From Sepiola atlantica (taxonomy: Eukaryota > Mollusca > Cephalopoda > Sepiida > Sepiolidae): a stretch of 64,000 nt of DNA. A program made the translations under genes and the position numbers. Every line of letters starts with the position of its first letter. Position 1 is the stretch's first letter. Below, piece after piece: positions 63,953 through 64,000 of this stretch. Below the pieces are notes generated by a model, which ran no database searches, was not told where the DNA came from, and saw nothing but the letters and a program-made list of their open reading frames with translations. The stretch lies in contig OY744551.1 of the NCBI GenBank assembly GCA_963556195.1, forward strand, positions 7,900,754 through 7,964,753, in the 5' to 3' direction.

Positions 63953-64000
63953 GCTCCAGACAAGGCATGAAGCCACTTGATGTAAGGAGCTAAACAAAAA
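63953..64000 (-). mobile_element. LINE 3' end at window edge
   Basis: CCAGACAAGGCATGAAGCCA then CTTGATGTAAGGAGCT, the reverse complement of the LINE 3' end at 2738-2786. The microsatellite begins exactly at the terminal GAGCGACAGACAG on the minus strand. Confidence 0.65.

Noticed and set aside
63230..63997. Frames of about 206-246 codons in a CTCTGT array
   Set aside because: Simple-sequence translation on both strands, with no start context or domain.

Overview
The window looks like non-coding, repeat-dominated DNA from an animal nuclear genome. It is AT-rich, full of (TA)n, (CT)n and (CA)n microsatellites, long minisatellites, tRNA-derived SINEs, decayed LINE fragments and one Ty3/Gypsy-type LTR retrotransposon. 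The element mix would suit a lophotrochozoan such as a mollusc, but that is inference and the species cannot be fixed from this sequence. I found no convincing host protein-coding gene. The longest open frames lie inside simple repeats and are artefacts.

Layout. 0-6 kb: microsatellites, LINE 3' fragments and the first foldback repeats. 6-16 kb: a series of inverted-repeat elements bounded by (TA)n, plus a CT tract. 16.8-18.3 kb: a minisatellite alternating T-rich and C-rich spacers. 18.7-20.1 kb: three copies of a dispersed repeat. 20.9-22.06 kb: a 32-bp minisatellite. 22.6-23.1 kb: LINE remnant. 24.3-25.3 kb: a 26-bp minisatellite. 25.3-26.3 kb: LINE remnant. 28.1-29.0 kb: two U2-headed SINE copies. 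30.2-35.75 kb: a cluster of large palindromes. 36.9 kb: tRNA-derived SINE. 37.5-43.0 kb: a foldback repeat split by an LTR retrotransposon, one LTR of which is itself split by a U2-headed SINE. 43-45 kb: foldback and tRNA-like elements. 45.35-46.29 kb: a G-rich 26-bp minisatellite. 46.7-51 kb: LINE and SINE remnants. 52-58 kb: (TA)n-linked repeats, a small inverted-repeat transposon and foldbacks. 58.1-58.9 kb: pyrimidine tract. 58.9-63.1 kb: more foldback and tRNA-like elements. 63.2-64.0 kb: a CTCTGT array ending at a LINE 3' end.

Two systems stand out. First, most of the dispersed (TA)n-associated repeats carry hammerhead self-cleaving ribozyme motifs: the CTGANGA box, the GAA(A) box, and three helices whose sequences differ between families while pairing is kept. 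About thirteen copies retain most of the core and ten or more are damaged. Some lie behind tRNA-like Pol III promoter boxes, and several occur as opposed pairs in the arms of inverted repeats. Second, there is a SINE family whose 5' end is the 5' end of U2 snRNA. One copy (42520-42821) has a perfect 16-bp target-site duplication inside an LTR.

These parts form a layered history rather than a pathway. A foldback repeat was hit by a Ty3/Gypsy element (5-bp duplication, paralogous empty site at 3554-3558), and that element was later hit by the U2-headed SINE. All calls were read by eye; ribozyme activity and family names need the covariance-model and repeat-library searches given in the findings.
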